DNA of 64,000 bases from an uncultured Bacteroidales bacterium. GTDB lineage: Bacteria > Bacteroidota > Bacteroidia > Bacteroidales > FEN-979. A program made the position numbers and the translations under genes. Positions 43,078 to 52,033 of the stretch are shown piece by piece (positions within the stretch are counted from its first letter, which is position 1; the number at the start of each line of letters is the position of its first letter). Under the pieces are notes generated by a model. It was not told the DNA's origin. It ran no database searches and was given only the letters and a program-made list of their open reading frames with translations. The DNA lies in contig CAIVAT010000118.1 in NCBI GenBank assembly GCA_903903985.1, positions 1 through 64,000 of the forward strand, given 5' to 3'.

Positions 43078-44388
43078 ATGGTGCAACTTGTTTACAGGTT
43101 TATTTTCCTTTTTATGGCCTTTGAATTTGTAGTTCCCTGCATTGGACAGGGAACAGCAACGAAGGCGATTCCTGATTCGCTCAGCACCATTGCGGTGTGT
43201 CCGCAGCAAGACATCTTCGATATCCTTACAAAGGAGAAGTTGCATGCCCCCGAAATCCCATCCCGGAAAGTGAGGGCCATCATCCTGCCTTTGATCGCAT
43301 ATTCCCCGGCAACCGGTGTTCAGCTCGGTGCAGGAGCCTCTTTATCCTGGACAATGGGACGTAACCAACTCACCAACCTTTCAGCAGGTTCGGTGCAGTT
43401 GCTGTGGACGACCGAACGCCAGCTGATCTCGTATATCAGGACCAATATGTTCTTCAATGAAAACAAGTGGTTCCTTCAAACAGACTGGCGGTGGTATCTT
43501 TTCCGTTTGCCGACTTTCGGTTTGGGTACAGGCCCGGAAGACAACATTCCGGTGATCCCGGAAGATCCTGATAACCATGGCAATCCAATGATCTATGCAG
43601 GAGGTAAATATCCCATGAGGTACAATTGGATAAGAATTCATAACGTGTTGTTCCTGGAGGTTTCCAACCATTTTTATGCCGGCATGGGGTATCACCTTGA
43701 TCATTACTATGATATCATTGACGAAAAATTGAACCTTGATTCAACCAGTCTCATCATCACGCCACATTATTCCTATTGTACGTTGCATGGATTCAACCCC
43801 TCAACCTATACTACTTCAGGAATCAGCCTCAATTTTGCTTTTGATTCCCGCGATAACATCATCAATGCATACAAGGGTATTTATTTCACTGCCAGTTACC
43901 TGTATAATTTTACTTTTCTGGGCAGCAATGCCAACGGGTCACGCATCTGGACTGAATTCCGGACCTATGTCGGGCTTTCAAAAAGCGTTCCCCGTCACCT
44001 GCTGGCATTCAGGGTATTTGGCAGTTTCAATGTAACCGGGGAGTTGCCCTACCTAAACCTGATGTCGAACGGGTTTGATCCGGTAAATTCTTCGGGCCGG
44101 GGATATACACAGGGGCGATGGCGGGGCGAAGAGTTTGTGTATGGTGAAATTGAATACCGGTTCCCGATTTCCCCGTGCTCAAAGATTGTTGGCGGGGTTC
44201 TTTTTACCAATGTGACAACTGCGTCGAACCGTGATATGCACGTGCCGCTTTTCGGATATTTTAAACCCGGGTGCGGCTTTGGTCTGCGTATCATGGTTGG
44301 CAAAAACGACCGGACCAATATTCTGATAGATTTTGGGCTTGGACAGTTATCGCAGGGATTGTATTTGCAGGCACAGGAGGTATACTAA
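43078..44388 (+). CDS. BamA/TamA-like outer-membrane beta-barrel protein
   Basis: This 436-residue protein has a signal peptide (1-24, ending C-I-G-Q). Alternating hydrophobic beta-strands with aromatic ends follow (F-A-F-D-S-R-D-N-I-I-N-A-Y-K-G-I-Y-F near 255, then G-E-I-E-Y-R-F-P). The D-S-R-D-N and G-x-Y-F patterns are those of Omp85-type barrels. The usual POTRA domains are absent, so it is probably the 16-strand barrel alone. Role unknown. It ends about 70 bases before the prolyl-tRNA editing gene. Confidence 0.7.
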   Translation: MVQLVYRFIFLFMAFEFVVPCIGQGTATKAIPDSLSTIAVCPQQDIFDILTKEKLHAPEIPSRKVRAIILPLIAYSPATGVQLGAGASLSWTMGRNQLTNLSAGSVQLLWTTERQLISYIRTNMFFNENKWFLQTDWRWYLFRLPTFGLGTGPEDNIPVIPEDPDNHGNPMIYAGGKYPMRYNWIRIHNVLFLEVSNHFYAGMGYHLDHYYDIIDEKLNLDSTSLIITPHYSYCTLHGFNPSTYTTSGISLNFAFDSRDNIINAYKGIYFTASYLYNFTFLGSNANGSRIWTEFRTYVGLSKSVPRHLLAFRVFGSFNVTGELPYLNLMSNGFDPVNSSGRGYTQGRWRGEEFVYGEIEYRFPISPCSKIVGGVLFTNVTTASNRDMHVPLFGYFKPGCGFGLRIMVGKNDRTNILIDFGLGQLSQGLYLQAQEVY

Positions 44389-44459
44389 GATACGAATACA
44401 GGAATGCAGGCCATACGGACAATACGGACCAAGCAGGAAGCTTGAAAAAAATATATTCC

Positions 44460-44951
44460 ATGAACGGGGACCCGAAATTATATAAAATCCTGGATGAACT
44501 TCATATCCCCTTTGATTATTATGAACATCCGCCTGTTCCGACCATTGAACTGGCAAGGGTTTACTGGAAAGACATTGAGGCTACCCATTGCAAAAACCTT
44601 TTCTTCAGAAATCATAAAGGAGACCGTCATTATCTTGTCATTATTGAACACACCCGCGACCTTGCCATCCGCGACCTTGAACAGCGGTTAAAGCAGGGCA
44701 AACTTAGTTTCGCCTCCGACGAACGCATGAAAAGGTACCTGGGATTATCCCCGGGCTCGGTATCCCCTTTCGGATTAATCAATGATGCAGGCAAACATGT
44801 TCACCTTTTTCTCGATCAGAATCTGCGTAATTCACATAAAATCAGCTTTCACCCCTGTGTCAATATCGCGTCACTGGTGATTTCTTTCCCCGATTTTGAA
44901 AAATTCCTTAATTTTACCGGAAATACCTATGAGTACCTTGAATTGTATTAA
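44460..44951 (+). CDS. Prolyl-tRNA editing (ProX/YbaK-type) deacylase
   Basis: This is a 163-residue cytoplasmic protein from the ATG at 44460; the open frame starts earlier, inside the barrel gene, but is not part of the family. It has the YbaK/ProXp-ala pattern: L-x-I-P-F-D-Y-Y-E-H-P-P-V-P-T near 15, then K-N-L-F-F-R-N-H-K-G and L-S-F-A-S-D-E-R, and G-S-V-S-P-F-G-L-I-N-D near 98. It hydrolyses mischarged tRNA(Pro), usually with Ala. Single-domain and stand-alone. Confidence 0.82.
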   Translation: MNGDPKLYKILDELHIPFDYYEHPPVPTIELARVYWKDIEATHCKNLFFRNHKGDRHYLVIIEHTRDLAIRDLEQRLKQGKLSFASDERMKRYLGLSPGSVSPFGLINDAGKHVHLFLDQNLRNSHKISFHPCVNIASLVISFPDFEKFLNFTGNTYEYLELY

Positions 44952-44998
44952 TTGTTTTAGATGGTTCCACCATGATCATATTCATTCAACGCTGCCTT

Positions 44999-45039
44999 GT
45001 CACGCATCCGGTGTCACGCGTCACGCGTCACGCGCCACC
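44999..45039. repeat. TCACGCG tandem repeat cluster
   Basis: The run cacgcatccggtgtcacgcg, then tcacgcgtcacgcgccacc, has units of about 7-8 bases (GTCACGCG). Related single copies are at about 11624, 19482 and 33755. It lies between the prolyl-tRNA editing gene and the LiaF-like gene. Confidence 0.65.
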
Positions 45040-45077
45040 CTTTCATCGGGATTTTACCCCCTTCTGTCGATTTAACG

Positions 45078-45108
45078 TTTGACACCCTAACATTCCAGCC
45101 TATTTTTG
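45078..45108 (+). promoter_or_regulatory. Promoter of the LiaF-like/LytS operon
   Basis: TTTG at 45078-45081 and TATTTTTG at 45101-45108 are separated by 19 bases, an exact fit to the Bacteroidota -33/-7 promoter. The ATG follows 38 bases downstream. It is the best promoter in the window. Confidence 0.75.
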
Positions 45109-45146
45109 CTGCATCAAATCATTAATTCATTTTAAAACGCAAAGCC

Positions 45147-45881
45147 ATGGAACCAAACGAGAATAAGTACGACAATGGCCATCAAATGAAAAAATATATT
45201 CTTGGTGTCATCATCATAGGAGCAGGGTTTCTCCTGCTTTTATCCAATTTTGATTACCTTCCCTATTATTTGCGACATATCCTGTTTTCATGGCAAATGC
45301 TGCTGATCGGCATCGGTATTGTAAGTTTGTTCAGCAGTGAAAGCCGGACTCCCGGGACCATCCTCATACTGATCGGAGGAATTTTCATCCTGCCCCGTAT
45401 TTTCGATTTAAACTTTAATGTGATGCATCTTTTATGGCCTGTCATACTCATCGCCGTCGGAGTGCTTATTCTTACAAAACGGATGCCACGCCGCCCATGG
45501 CAATCACGTGGTCATCAGCTGAATAACCAAGATATCGGTGACGGGTATATCCATGAGGAAAATATCTTCAGCGGTGGAAAACAACGCGTGATGCACCAGG
45601 TTTTTCGTGGCGGACATATCAATTGCGTTTTCGGCGGATCCGAAGTAGATCTTACCCAGACAACCCTGGCGGAAGGGGTCAGCGAACTGGAAGTCAACAC
45701 GATTTTTGGAGGCGTAACCCTCATCGTCCCGGCCGATTGGCGGATTCAACTCAAAATGACCTCCATCATGGGTGGATTTACCGATAAACGGTCGTATATC
45801 AAAGAAAGCACCGACCCTACAAAAATGCTTATCATCAAAGGAAGCACCATCTTCGGAGGTGGTGAACTTAAAAGTTACTGA
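45147..45881 (+). CDS. LiaF-like membrane protein
   Basis: This 244-residue protein has about four membrane helices in the first 110 residues (L-G-V-I-I-I-G-A-G-F, F-S-W-Q-M-L-L-I-G-I-G, L-L-W-P-V-I-L-I-A-V-G-V). The C-terminal part has the beta-helix type pattern of LiaF/DUF2154: H-I-N-C-V-F-G-G-S-E-V-D-L, V-N-T-I-F-G-G-V-T-L-I-V-P and I-K-G-S-T-I-F-G-G. LiaF-like proteins restrain a neighbouring kinase when the envelope is intact. The kinase starts 16 bases after its stop. Confidence 0.78.
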   Translation: MEPNENKYDNGHQMKKYILGVIIIGAGFLLLLSNFDYLPYYLRHILFSWQMLLIGIGIVSLFSSESRTPGTILILIGGIFILPRIFDLNFNVMHLLWPVILIAVGVLILTKRMPRRPWQSRGHQLNNQDIGDGYIHEENIFSGGKQRVMHQVFRGGHINCVFGGSEVDLTQTTLAEGVSELEVNTIFGGVTLIVPADWRIQLKMTSIMGGFTDKRSYIKESTDPTKMLIIKGSTIFGGGELKSY

Positions 45882-45897
45882 ACCTAAACTGAGGAGT

Positions 45898-46956
45898 ATG
45901 CAACACCCGGTTTTTCTCGATAAAAGATCCGTTTCCGTTTATTTTGGTTTGTGGGCTCTCATCATGGGGGTCCACTTTTCCATTTTTTACTTTATCTATT
46001 TTTTCCCGGTTGAGGTGTCGCTGGCCGATAGCCTTGTGTTCAATTCCCTCTTTTGTGCCATTGGCATTTCCATGTGGTACATTGTGCGGTACAGTGTTCC
46101 CGACAAGAAAAATATCTGGAATGTTGTTTTCAATCACCTGTCGTTTTTAACGCTGGCCCTTGTTGTGTGGAATGGAATTTCCTATACGGTCCTGAGCACG
46201 GTTTTCAGTACCAACAAAGTCTATATGGACTTACTGGTTGTATCCATTCCCAATAAGATCATCAGCGGAATTATCTTCTACGTTGTAATCATGCTCGTAT
46301 ATTATCTTTTTATCTACTATAACAATCTTCAGGAAAAGGTCAAAGTTGAATCAAGGCTGCGCATGGTGCTGAAAGAGACTGAACTCAACATGCTCAAATC
46401 GCAGATCAATCCGCATTTTCTTTTCAACAGTCTCAATTCCATCAGTTCACTCACGATAACCAACCCCGAAAAGGCAAGGGAGATGGTCATCAAATTATCT
46501 GATTTCCTGAGATATTCCGTTTCAAATAATGCGTCCAGCTTTACCACCCTCGATGTTGAAATGGCAAATATCCGGCGTTACCTCGAAATTGAAAAAGTGC
46601 GTTTCGGTGAAAAACTGTTATTTTCTTTCAACCTGGAGGGTTCATGCCGGTCGCACCAGATCCCGGTGATGTTGCTGCAACCCTTGTTTGAAAATGCCAT
46701 CAAACACGGGGTGTATGAGAGTATCGAACAAGTCAGCATCGAGATGTACTGTGAGTACAAAGAAGGTTACCTCGAAATTCGCATTGTGAACGATTTCGAT
46801 CCGCATGCCCATCCGCGTAAAGGCACAGGTATCGGACTTAACAATATCCGGGAGCGGTTAAGACTGCTCTACAAAAACGATAAACTTCTGCGCACGGTAG
46901 TTGAAGGAACAAGATTTTCCGTATATTTGAGTTTGCCAAATACGGAGAACAGGTGA
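45898..46956 (+). CDS. LytS-type sensor histidine kinase
   Basis: The protein is 352 residues from the ATG at 45898, just after an AGGAG-like stretch; the longer frame upstream reads in the LiaF-like gene. About four membrane helices (20-190) precede the His_kinase domain: Q-I-N-P-H-F-L-F-N-S-L-N-S-I, whose His is phosphorylated. The catalytic HATPase domain has the P-L-F-E-N-A-I-K-H-G and G-T-G-I-G-L-N-N motifs. It partners the LytTR regulator after a spacer holding the AGGGTAACA array. Confidence 0.85.
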   Translation: MQHPVFLDKRSVSVYFGLWALIMGVHFSIFYFIYFFPVEVSLADSLVFNSLFCAIGISMWYIVRYSVPDKKNIWNVVFNHLSFLTLALVVWNGISYTVLSTVFSTNKVYMDLLVVSIPNKIISGIIFYVVIMLVYYLFIYYNNLQEKVKVESRLRMVLKETELNMLKSQINPHFLFNSLNSISSLTITNPEKAREMVIKLSDFLRYSVSNNASSFTTLDVEMANIRRYLEIEKVRFGEKLLFSFNLEGSCRSHQIPVMLLQPLFENAIKHGVYESIEQVSIEMYCEYKEGYLEIRIVNDFDPHAHPRKGTGIGLNNIRERLRLLYKNDKLLRTVVEGTRFSVYLSLPNTENR

Positions 46957-46963
46957 GGCGTGA

Positions 46964-47050
46964 GGGGGTAACAGGGTAACAGGGTGACAGGGTAACAGGG
47001 TGACAGGGTAACAGGGTAACAGGGTGACAGGGTAACAGGGTAACAAGGTA
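46964..47050. repeat. AGGGTAACA/AGGGTGACA tandem array between kinase and regulator genes
   Basis: About nine 9-bp units, alternating GGGTAACA and GGGTGACA, fill most of the 157-base spacer between the sensor kinase and the response regulator. It starts 8 bases after the kinase stop. Confidence 0.9.
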
Positions 47051-47113
47051 GTTATTTCATATGTTTATTTCGCTTTTTCATCATTTCGCTAGTTCATCAT
47101 TTATTTTTGAATT

Positions 47114-47863
47114 ATGTCATTGCGTACAATCCTGATTGACGACGAGCAGCCCGCACGGGATATCGTCAGGCATTATTTAAAGGATTTTCCTGAGATCGAG
47201 ATCCTTGGCGAATTCGCTGATGGCTTCAGTGGATTGAAAGCCATTCAGGAACTCAAACCTGACCTGGTGTTCCTCGATGTTCAGATGCCCAAACTTACCG
47301 GGCTTGAACTGCTCGACCTCCTCGACCAGCCTCCGCTGATCATTTTCAGTACCGCCTACGATCAATATGCCATCAAGGCTTTTGAGATGAATGCCATCGA
47401 TTACCTGTTGAAACCCTATTCAAAAGAACGGTTCACCCAGGCAATCCAGAAAGCGCTTTCGCAGGCAGGCAGCGGGCCAAAGGCATCCGTGCCGGTTCAA
47501 AATCTTGTAAAGACGCTGGAGGAGAATCCGGAATTTCTTCAGCGGATTGCCGTGAAATCACGTCATAAAGTCAGCGTGGTGCCCATTGATGATATCATAT
47601 ATCTTGAAGCAGAAGGTGACTACGTGATGCTGCATACAAAAGATGCCAGGCACCTGAAGGAGAAAACAATGAAGTACTTTGAAACCCATCTTGACCCGGC
47701 ACTGTTTATTCGCATTCATCGTTCGTACATCGTCAATGCCAGGTTTATCGACAGGATCGAATATTACGACAAGGAAAATTATGCCGTGCTTACGAAGAAT
47801 GGCGCCAAACTGCGGGCAAGCACATCGGGGTATAAAATCCTGAAGCAGGCACTGAATATGTAG
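47114..47863 (+). CDS. LytTR response regulator
   Basis: This 249-residue transcription factor has a receiver domain with the acid pair D-D-E at 10-12, the phosphorylated Asp in L-V-F-L-D-V-Q-M-P near 55, and K in L-L-K-P-Y. The C-terminal LytTR DNA-binding domain (about 140-245) has I-I-Y-L-E-A-E-G-D-Y-V and F-I-R-I-H-R-S-Y-I-V-N. It responds to the upstream kinase and probably controls envelope genes. The targets are not visible here. Confidence 0.87.
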   Translation: MSLRTILIDDEQPARDIVRHYLKDFPEIEILGEFADGFSGLKAIQELKPDLVFLDVQMPKLTGLELLDLLDQPPLIIFSTAYDQYAIKAFEMNAIDYLLKPYSKERFTQAIQKALSQAGSGPKASVPVQNLVKTLEENPEFLQRIAVKSRHKVSVVPIDDIIYLEAEGDYVMLHTKDARHLKEKTMKYFETHLDPALFIRIHRSYIVNARFIDRIEYYDKENYAVLTKNGAKLRASTSGYKILKQALNM

Positions 47864-47952
47864 CAAGGAGATAAATCAGCCCGAACGCACGATGAATCAA
47901 AATGATTAATTTGAAAATTTCAAAAGTTAAACAACCTTATAATTTTTAAATT

Positions 47953-48471
47953 TTGGAAACTTTTTACCCATACCTTAAAATTGTTGGCAGTTCAATCGTG
48001 GTATATCTTTTCATCATTCTGGCCATACGCCTCTTTGGTAAAAAGGAATTATCACAACTTTCAGTTTTTGACCTGGTCTTTATCCTTCTCATCAGCAATG
48101 CCGTGCAGAATGCCATGGTTTTGGGAGACAATACCCTGTATGGCGGACTGGCTGCAGCGTTGTCGCTGTTTTTCCTGAATTATATTCTGAAACGCCTTCA
48201 ACTCAGGTTTCCAAAATTCGGCAAACTTGTTCAAGGCGATGCCATTATGCTTGTTTACCAGGGAAAGATTATTCCATCACATCTGCGGATGGCCGGGATC
48301 TCAGAGGAGGAGGTGATGCAGGCTATTCGTGAGCACGGGGTTGCATCCGTCGGCGAAGTAGATCTGGCGGTGTTTGAGGTTGACGGGAATATCAGTGTTC
48401 TTTCGCATGATTTTGCGAAAAAATCACATCGCCGGCGGAAAGCCCACAAAGTGCTCACACAGCAGAATTAG
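47953..48471 (+). CDS. DUF421 (YetF-like) membrane protein
   Basis: This 172-residue protein has three N-terminal membrane helices and a cytoplasmic YetF domain, with the family signature L-S-Q-L-S-V-F-D-L-V at about 35-44 and the E-V-D-L-A-V-F-E-V-D-G near 146. The first usable codon is TTG at 47953; no ATG gives a full first helix, so the start is TTG. YetF proteins are linked to spore or membrane functions elsewhere; here unknown. It converges on the MscS gene with a 15-base gap. Confidence 0.75.
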   Translation: METFYPYLKIVGSSIVVYLFIILAIRLFGKKELSQLSVFDLVFILLISNAVQNAMVLGDNTLYGGLAAALSLFFLNYILKRLQLRFPKFGKLVQGDAIMLVYQGKIIPSHLRMAGISEEEVMQAIREHGVASVGEVDLAVFEVDGNISVLSHDFAKKSHRRRKAHKVLTQQN

Positions 48472-48486
48472 AAAACGATTTACGAT

Positions 48487-50145
48487 TTATTTGTCCACCC
48501 TGAATCCCGGCACTTCGTAATCTTTCGGCCGGTACTCTTCCGGAATAGCAATCGTGTTTCCATCACGGATCGATTTGTAATGAGGTGACATGATCTCTAC
48601 CCCGGCCTTGTTGAATGAATCCTGGATATTCTGATGAAGGTCAGAGAAGATCACAGCCATTTCATTGGGCGACCGGGTGTAGGCATTGATCTGGTAGCTG
48701 ATATAAAAATCATTCAGGGCTGTCTGCAACACAAAAGGGATTGGTTTTTTCAGGATGAGGGGGGTGTTGAGCGCGGCATCAATCAGCAACTGGTGCACCT
48801 GCCGCCATGGCGCATCATACCCGATCGTGACCGTGGTATGCATGATCAAACCCATCTCCGGGGCACAGGTACTGTAATTGATCACCTCCGAATTCATGAT
48901 CTTGGTATTCGGAACGGTGATCTCTTCATTTTTAATGGTCTTGATTTTAGTGACCAGCATTGATTTTTCGATGATATCGCCGGTGACCTCGCCAATTTTC
49001 ACCCGGTCGCCCAGTTTAAAGGCACGGGTATAGGTAATGGTCAGCCCTGCAATGAAATTTGACAGGGCACTGGCCGATGTCAGGGAAAACATCAGCCCAA
49101 AGAAAACCGATACTCCCTGGAAAACCTGTGAGCCGGATCCGGGCAAATAGGGCCATATCGCAACAATCGTGAAAAGGATGATCAAAACCCTGAAGATGTT
49201 GAATGTAGGCAGCGCCCAATCTGCATAAAATCCAGGGATCTTCAGCGTTCCTTTCTCAACTTCCGATTTAAGGAACTTAAACAGACGGATGATCAACCGT
49301 GTAACGAACAAGATCACCACAATGGTCACCAGGTTTGGCAGGTATCCCCAGAAACTCAACAGGATGTTTTTTAACGGGTTTATAACTGCATTCAGGATGA
49401 TGATGCTGATCTCTTTTGTCCACGGAAGCAAATAGAAGATTGTAAGAAGTGTGACAACTACGAACAACAGGTAAATGATCCATCGCACTATTTTTAACAC
49501 AATGAGCAGAGCTGCCAGTTGCCGGTCGCGGTTGAAGAACTCGAACTCCTTCAGGTGCAGCAGTTTCATGATACGATCCTGCCAGTCCGCCATTTTCCTG
49601 GATAATATCCGGAATAGTCTATTGATCAAGGTTATCAGAAGAATAAAAAGTACCAGGATCCCGAAAGAGAATCCTCCGTTTTTAACTATTTCTTCAATGT
49701 TTGTCAATTTGCGGTGCAGATGGATCGCCGCGATGATCTTCACCTCCCGCTGCCTGGTAACAGCTTCCCTGGTTGAACCTTCGGCTTTTGCATCCTCGTC
49801 GAAAACGGAGGTGATGATTGATTCTTTATACATAACGGCATTGGCGAGCTCGCTTCTGAACACCCGTACTGAATCGCTATGATAAAAAGGACTTTCTGCA
49901 ATCAATTTGATTTGCTGCTCGTTCAGCCGGGCTCTCTGGGCAGGGCTGAATGGCCCGACACCTGCATATATCTTATATATCGGTGTTCCGAACGGTGCTA
50001 CCTCTCCACTGATATCCTGTACGGGCAACGAATCCAGTAACGGTAAACTTTTCCTGAGTACCATGTCATTCGCCGCATAGGATGTAACCCAGTTGCCCAG
50101 CAATGATATGCAAAGCATAAAATATATCAGGCTCTTTTGTTTCAT
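48487..50145 (-). CDS. MscS-family mechanosensitive channel
   Basis: This 552-residue membrane protein has an N-terminal signal (about 1-24) and a periplasmic segment (about 25-155). Several membrane helices lead to the pore region F-S-L-T-S-A-S-A-L-S-N-F-I-A-G near 360, followed by the beta domain L-G-D-R-V-K-I-G-E-V-T-G-D-I and V-P-N-T-K-I-M-N-S-E-V. It opens under membrane tension to release osmolytes. Longer than E. coli MscS but typical of YnaI/YbdG-like versions with a periplasmic extension. Confidence 0.87.
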   Translation of the reverse strand: MKQKSLIYFMLCISLLGNWVTSYAANDMVLRKSLPLLDSLPVQDISGEVAPFGTPIYKIYAGVGPFSPAQRARLNEQQIKLIAESPFYHSDSVRVFRSELANAVMYKESIITSVFDEDAKAEGSTREAVTRQREVKIIAAIHLHRKLTNIEEIVKNGGFSFGILVLFILLITLINRLFRILSRKMADWQDRIMKLLHLKEFEFFNRDRQLAALLIVLKIVRWIIYLLFVVVTLLTIFYLLPWTKEISIIILNAVINPLKNILLSFWGYLPNLVTIVVILFVTRLIIRLFKFLKSEVEKGTLKIPGFYADWALPTFNIFRVLIILFTIVAIWPYLPGSGSQVFQGVSVFFGLMFSLTSASALSNFIAGLTITYTRAFKLGDRVKIGEVTGDIIEKSMLVTKIKTIKNEEITVPNTKIMNSEVINYSTCAPEMGLIMHTTVTIGYDAPWRQVHQLLIDAALNTPLILKKPIPFVLQTALNDFYISYQINAYTRSPNEMAVIFSDLHQNIQDSFNKAGVEIMSPHYKSIRDGNTIAIPEEYRPKDYEVPGFRVDK

Positions 50146-50199
50146 GGTAACATTATCTTCAAAATGGAAGCCAGCATAAAGAATATAATCAACTTGTGC

Positions 50200-50787
50200 C
50201 TAAAGTTTAATGGCACAGGTTGCCTGGACGGAATACATCCAGTCAGCCAGGCTGCCGAAATGAAACATTTTAACTTCACCTCCCACCAGCCAGTGTTTGC
50301 TCAGCGGGTAAACATAAGCGCCTGAAAGTTCAAAATTGGAAAGAGAAGTCGTTTTGGTGACGATTTTCATATTGTTTCCGCTCGACTTATTGGTGAGGAT
50401 GGCGAGCCCCAGACCTGCTCCGAGATATACATTGTCGACGATCCGCATTCTTGCTAAAAGCAGCAGGGGCAATACGGTACGGCTGACTTCGACCGTTGTG
50501 TTGTCAGTTAACTGGCCCTTGACTTTGAAGAGTTGATAGTACCCTGACTCCAACCCCAGGCTCAGCCGGTATTCCGGTTCCCAGTAGAATTTGAATGAAA
50601 CCCCTGCAAAATTCTTCTGAATATCCTTGTCGCCATTTTCAAGGTTATCGATGTAATGGGTCCAGCCCGCACCGATGGTGAGTGTATAATGGTTCAGGTG
50701 AACCTTGACACTGTCTTTTTGCTGTGAAAACACTGCCAGGGTAAGACAGGTCAGTACCAGTGTGACTATTATTTTTTTTCTGCCCAT
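50200..50787 (-). CDS. Outer-membrane beta-barrel protein, unknown role
   Basis: The protein is 195 residues from the ATG at 50787 (M-G-R-K-K-I-I-V-T-L-V-L, signal ending A-V-F-S-Q); an ATG at 50826 would extend into the GDPD gene end. Even beta-strands with glycine-rich turns (G-V-S-F-K-F-Y-W-E-P-E-Y-R-L-S-L-G-L) fit an eight-stranded OmpA/OmpX-type barrel. No peptidoglycan-binding domain. It follows the GDPD gene by 4 bases. Confidence 0.65.
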   Translation of the reverse strand: MGRKKIIVTLVLTCLTLAVFSQQKDSVKVHLNHYTLTIGAGWTHYIDNLENGDKDIQKNFAGVSFKFYWEPEYRLSLGLESGYYQLFKVKGQLTDNTTVEVSRTVLPLLLLARMRIVDNVYLGAGLGLAILTNKSSGNNMKIVTKTTSLSNFELSGAYVYPLSKHWLVGGEVKMFHFGSLADWMYSVQATCAIKL

Positions 50788-50791
50788 ATTG

Positions 50792-52033
50792 CTATTCCTG
50801 AATATAATGATAATATGCTTCCACATATGGAAAGTTCGTCAGTAATCCGTCAAAGTGCCCGTTCTCAATGTAATTCTGGATCCAGTTTGGCGAATCAATG
50901 GTCCAGCATACCGCCAGTCTTCCATCGTTGTGCATTTCCTGAACCAGGTCATTTTGTGTTCCCAGGGTCCACCGGGGGGCCCACACTTTTGCGTTAACTG
51001 CCCTGGCATCATCAACGGTAAGTTCGCAGAGGGAGGGAACATGCTGATAATCGGGATAGGCCTTTAATGCGTTCAACACATCCGTGGTCGGAATTCCCAG
51101 AACGATCATGATATCGCGGCCTTTCTCCGCAGCATGCTGCAATGCACGCTGCTGGATCGGGATGACCGTAGGCACGGCTTCAGCGCTTTTCATGTCCATG
51201 TAAACAAACCGCAGTTCCGTGCTGTCAATGGCAAAGGTCAGTAATTCCTCAAGGGTCGGTATTTTCTCCCCATGAATAAGTGTGACGAAAGTTGACAATT
51301 GTTTCCAGGTATATGCACTGACATCTCCGGCAAGCGGACCTTTCTGCGTAAGCCGGGTGTTGATGTCGGGATCATGATAAATGAACACAACCCCGTCACT
51401 GGAAATTCGGGGATCACATTCAATGCCGGTCGTGCCAAGCTGTTCTGTAAATCGGACCATGGCGATGCTGTTTTCAGAAACCGGCAGCCTGTCTGAATTG
51501 CGTCCGCCGCAGCGATGGGAGAGAATATAATAGTTGCTGTTTTTTACATGATCCGAAAAAGGCCGCAGGTATTCCAGGGTTAAAACCTGGTCGGGCAAAC
51601 CGTTGTTTTTCCCGTAGGCGCCGCGGATGATGATCTTTTGCGCCCCGTTGCGTGTGACAATGGTGGTGCCTCCTTCAGATTTCGAAATATACATGTTGCA
51701 CAGCCCGGTTGCATCGCTGTAGCCATCGCGCCAGTAACCCTGCACAAATACCACTGAATCAAGATGCCCGGCCTGCATGATGAAATGCAAGCCATTGTTG
51801 CAGGTCAACAACAACCCGCTGTGGTTCCATTTCAGAATGATGTATTCGCCAAACTTTTCTGAGCCGGAAGTCACGCTGTATACGCCTTCCATCAGCAGCT
51901 TTGATTCTTTCTGCAGCACGTCCGTCTCTTTAATAAAAGAGGAGCCTGGTGAAGGAATGGGGACAGTCGTATCCTTGGAACATCCAAAGATAAAAACGAT
52001 AAGCCCCGTGAGGTATAAAATTTTGATTTTCAT
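50792..52033 (-). CDS. Glycerophosphodiester phosphodiesterase lipoprotein
   Basis: This 413-residue protein has a lipobox (I-F-G-C at about 15-18). After an N-terminal beta-rich part (about 45-160), a GDPD TIM-barrel domain runs from about 165: H-R-C-G-G-R-N-S, then G-I-E-C-D-P-R-I-S-S-D-G-V and F-I-Y-H-D-P-D, holding the metal-binding Glu/Asp and His residues, and C-W-T-I-D near the end. It would release glycerol phosphate from membrane or wall diesters in the periplasm. It overlaps the preceding barrel gene by 4 bases (ATGA). Confidence 0.82.
   Translation of the reverse strand: MKIKILYLTGLIVFIFGCSKDTTVPIPSPGSSFIKETDVLQKESKLLMEGVYSVTSGSEKFGEYIILKWNHSGLLLTCNNGLHFIMQAGHLDSVVFVQGYWRDGYSDATGLCNMYISKSEGGTTIVTRNGAQKIIIRGAYGKNNGLPDQVLTLEYLRPFSDHVKNSNYYILSHRCGGRNSDRLPVSENSIAMVRFTEQLGTTGIECDPRISSDGVVFIYHDPDINTRLTQKGPLAGDVSAYTWKQLSTFVTLIHGEKIPTLEELLTFAIDSTELRFVYMDMKSAEAVPTVIPIQQRALQHAAEKGRDIMIVLGIPTTDVLNALKAYPDYQHVPSLCELTVDDARAVNAKVWAPRWTLGTQNDLVQEMHNDGRLAVCWTIDSPNWIQNYIENGHFDGLLTNFPYVEAYYHYIQE

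Noticed and set aside
46964..47050. Repeat array as a CRISPR
   Set aside because: Units are 9 bases in direct tandem with no unique spacers, and no cas genes are near.
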